Part shown: positions 63,439-64,000 of the stretch, in pieces
Layout of the letters: the number at the start of each line of letters is the position of its first letter
How positions within the stretch are numbered: the stretch's first letter is position 1
Source of the DNA: Aestuariivita boseongensis
GTDB lineage: Bacteria; Pseudomonadota; Alphaproteobacteria; Rhodobacterales; Rhodobacteraceae
Direction: 5' to 3'
Assembly (NCBI RefSeq): GCF_001262635.1
Contig: NZ_JXYH01000009.1
Span: 1-64,000 of the forward strand
DNA length: 64,000 bases
Notes under the pieces: generated by a model
What the model was told of the DNA's origin: nothing
The model's database searches: none
What the model saw: only the letters and a program-made list of their open reading frames with translations
Made by a program: the position numbers and the translations under genes

Positions 63439-64000
63439 TGTCCCGTCTGGATCGTCGTGCCCTATTCACTTCTGGTGCTGCTGCTGCGCTTTTGGCGGCC
63501 TCGGGTGTTTCGTTGCAGGCCGCACCCCGCCGGGGTGGGCGGTTGCGCTTGGCCGTGCCACGGGCGGATGCACGGTTTGAGGCTGCGGTGCGCGGGGCGG
63601 TTTATGACACGCTGACCGAGGTGGGGCCGGATGGGCTGTTGCGCGGGGAATTGGCGGCGCGCTGGACCAGCGATGTGCATGGGGCGGATTGGGTGATCGA
63701 TCTGCGCCCGGATGCGCGGTTTCACGATGAACGGGCGTTTGAGGCCGAGGATGCGGCGCAGTCTCTGAGCCTGTACGATCTGGCGGCGGATATTGATGTG
63801 GACGGTGCGCACCGGCTGCGCTTGCGCTTGGATGAGCCGAACCCACAGCTGCCCTATCTGCTGGCCGATCCTGCGTTGATCATGCTGCCCGGCGGTCAGA
63901 TGGCCGATGCGCCGACGGGCACGGGCCTGTATCAGGTGCAGCGGTACCAGAGTGACCGCCACTTCCTGGGCCGCCGTGTGCAGCCGCATTACAAGGACGG
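63438..64000 (+). CDS. Substrate-binding protein of a peptide/nickel-type ABC transporter (3' end outside window)
   Basis: The first about 187 residues of a family 5 extracellular solute-binding protein. The start (SRLDRRALFTSGAAAALLAA) is a twin-arginine-like signal peptide, cut likely after LQA. VYDTLTEVGPDGLLRGELAA and WVIDLRPDARFHD match the OppA/DppA-type pattern of family 5 (tyD-Lv...G...P.lA...w). It overlaps the pip stop by one base and runs on past 64000; the permease and ATPase genes would be expected downstream. Confidence 0.88.
   Translation, partial: MSRLDRRALFTSGAAAALLAASGVSLQAAPRRGGRLRLAVPRADARFEAAVRGAVYDTLTEVGPDGLLRGELAARWTSDVHGADWVIDLRPDARFHDERAFEAEDAAQSLSLYDLAADIDVDGAHRLRLRLDEPNPQLPYLLADPALIMLPGGQMADAPTGTGLYQVQRYQSDRHFLGRRVQPHYKD

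Overview
The window is a GC-rich, gene-dense chromosomal segment of an alphaproteobacterium, most likely a marine Rhodobacteraceae (Roseobacter group). The evidence is the gene order (addB-addA-trxA, hslV-hslU, fxsA-secB, dnaQ-coaE-aroE-maf, hemJ-rho-mnmE-mnmG-rsmG-parA-parB, rph-rdgB-hemW opposite hrcA-grpE) together with the alphaproteobacterial form of AddAB. About 65 protein genes can be supported. I saw no rRNA, tRNA, insertion sequence, prophage or CRISPR array. The first gene (addB) and the last (a solute-binding protein) run off the window.

Layout. 1-6.1 kb: AddAB recombination machinery and thioredoxin. 6.1-12.4 kb: an unrecognised polysaccharide-type gene, the HslVU protease with a membrane-protein gene between its two subunits, and a Tim44-MltA-Smr operon. 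12.5-16.3 kb: fxsA-secB, then dnaQ-coaE-aroE-maf pointing left. 16.29-16.69 kb: a gene-free, AT-rich stretch with DnaA boxes, flanked by divergent genes, which I read as the replication origin. 16.7-24.1 kb: hemJ, rho, mnmE, mnmG, rsmG, parA and parB pointing right, with two perfect parS sites inside the first codons of mnmG and rsmG. 24-31 kb: heme, nucleotide-sanitation and RNase PH genes, the heat-shock pair hrcA-grpE, and mutS. 31-45.5 kb: central metabolism (malic enzyme, ribokinase, argG, ilvA), a periplasmic MsrA, an aminotransferase-sulfotransferase pair, an Hpt / response-regulator-phosphatase pair, Hsp33, two Nudix enzymes and the CCA enzyme. 45.6-49.4 kb: two ABC exporter half-transporters behind a tiny upstream ORF and two competing hairpins. 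49.4-53.7 kb: an RNA methyltransferase, a NaChBac-type voltage-gated sodium channel, two L,D-transpeptidases around a CAP-domain lipoprotein, and a 60-residue exported protein with a strong terminator. 53.7-64 kb: hemH, a BioC/NDUFAF5-like methyltransferase, comF, a glutaredoxin, a nitrilase, MarR, a 355-base regulatory region, a CidA/LrgA-LrgB pair, a di-iron hydroxylase, an acyltransferase, ubiG, proline iminopeptidase and the start of a peptide-type substrate-binding protein.

How the genes work together. Replication initiation and chromosome partitioning (oriC, parS, parA, parB) occupy 16-24 kb, with repair and proofreading genes (addAB, dnaQ, mutS) nearby. Protein quality control (hslVU, secB, grpE/hrcA, hslO, trxA, glutaredoxin, MsrA) and tetrapyrrole synthesis (hemJ, hemW-like, hemH) recur. 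The most unusual signals are outside the genes: the aromatic leader peptide with alternative hairpins before the ABC exporters (45.6 kb), and the dense set of repeated, helically phased motifs before the CidA/LrgA pair (58.0-58.2 kb).
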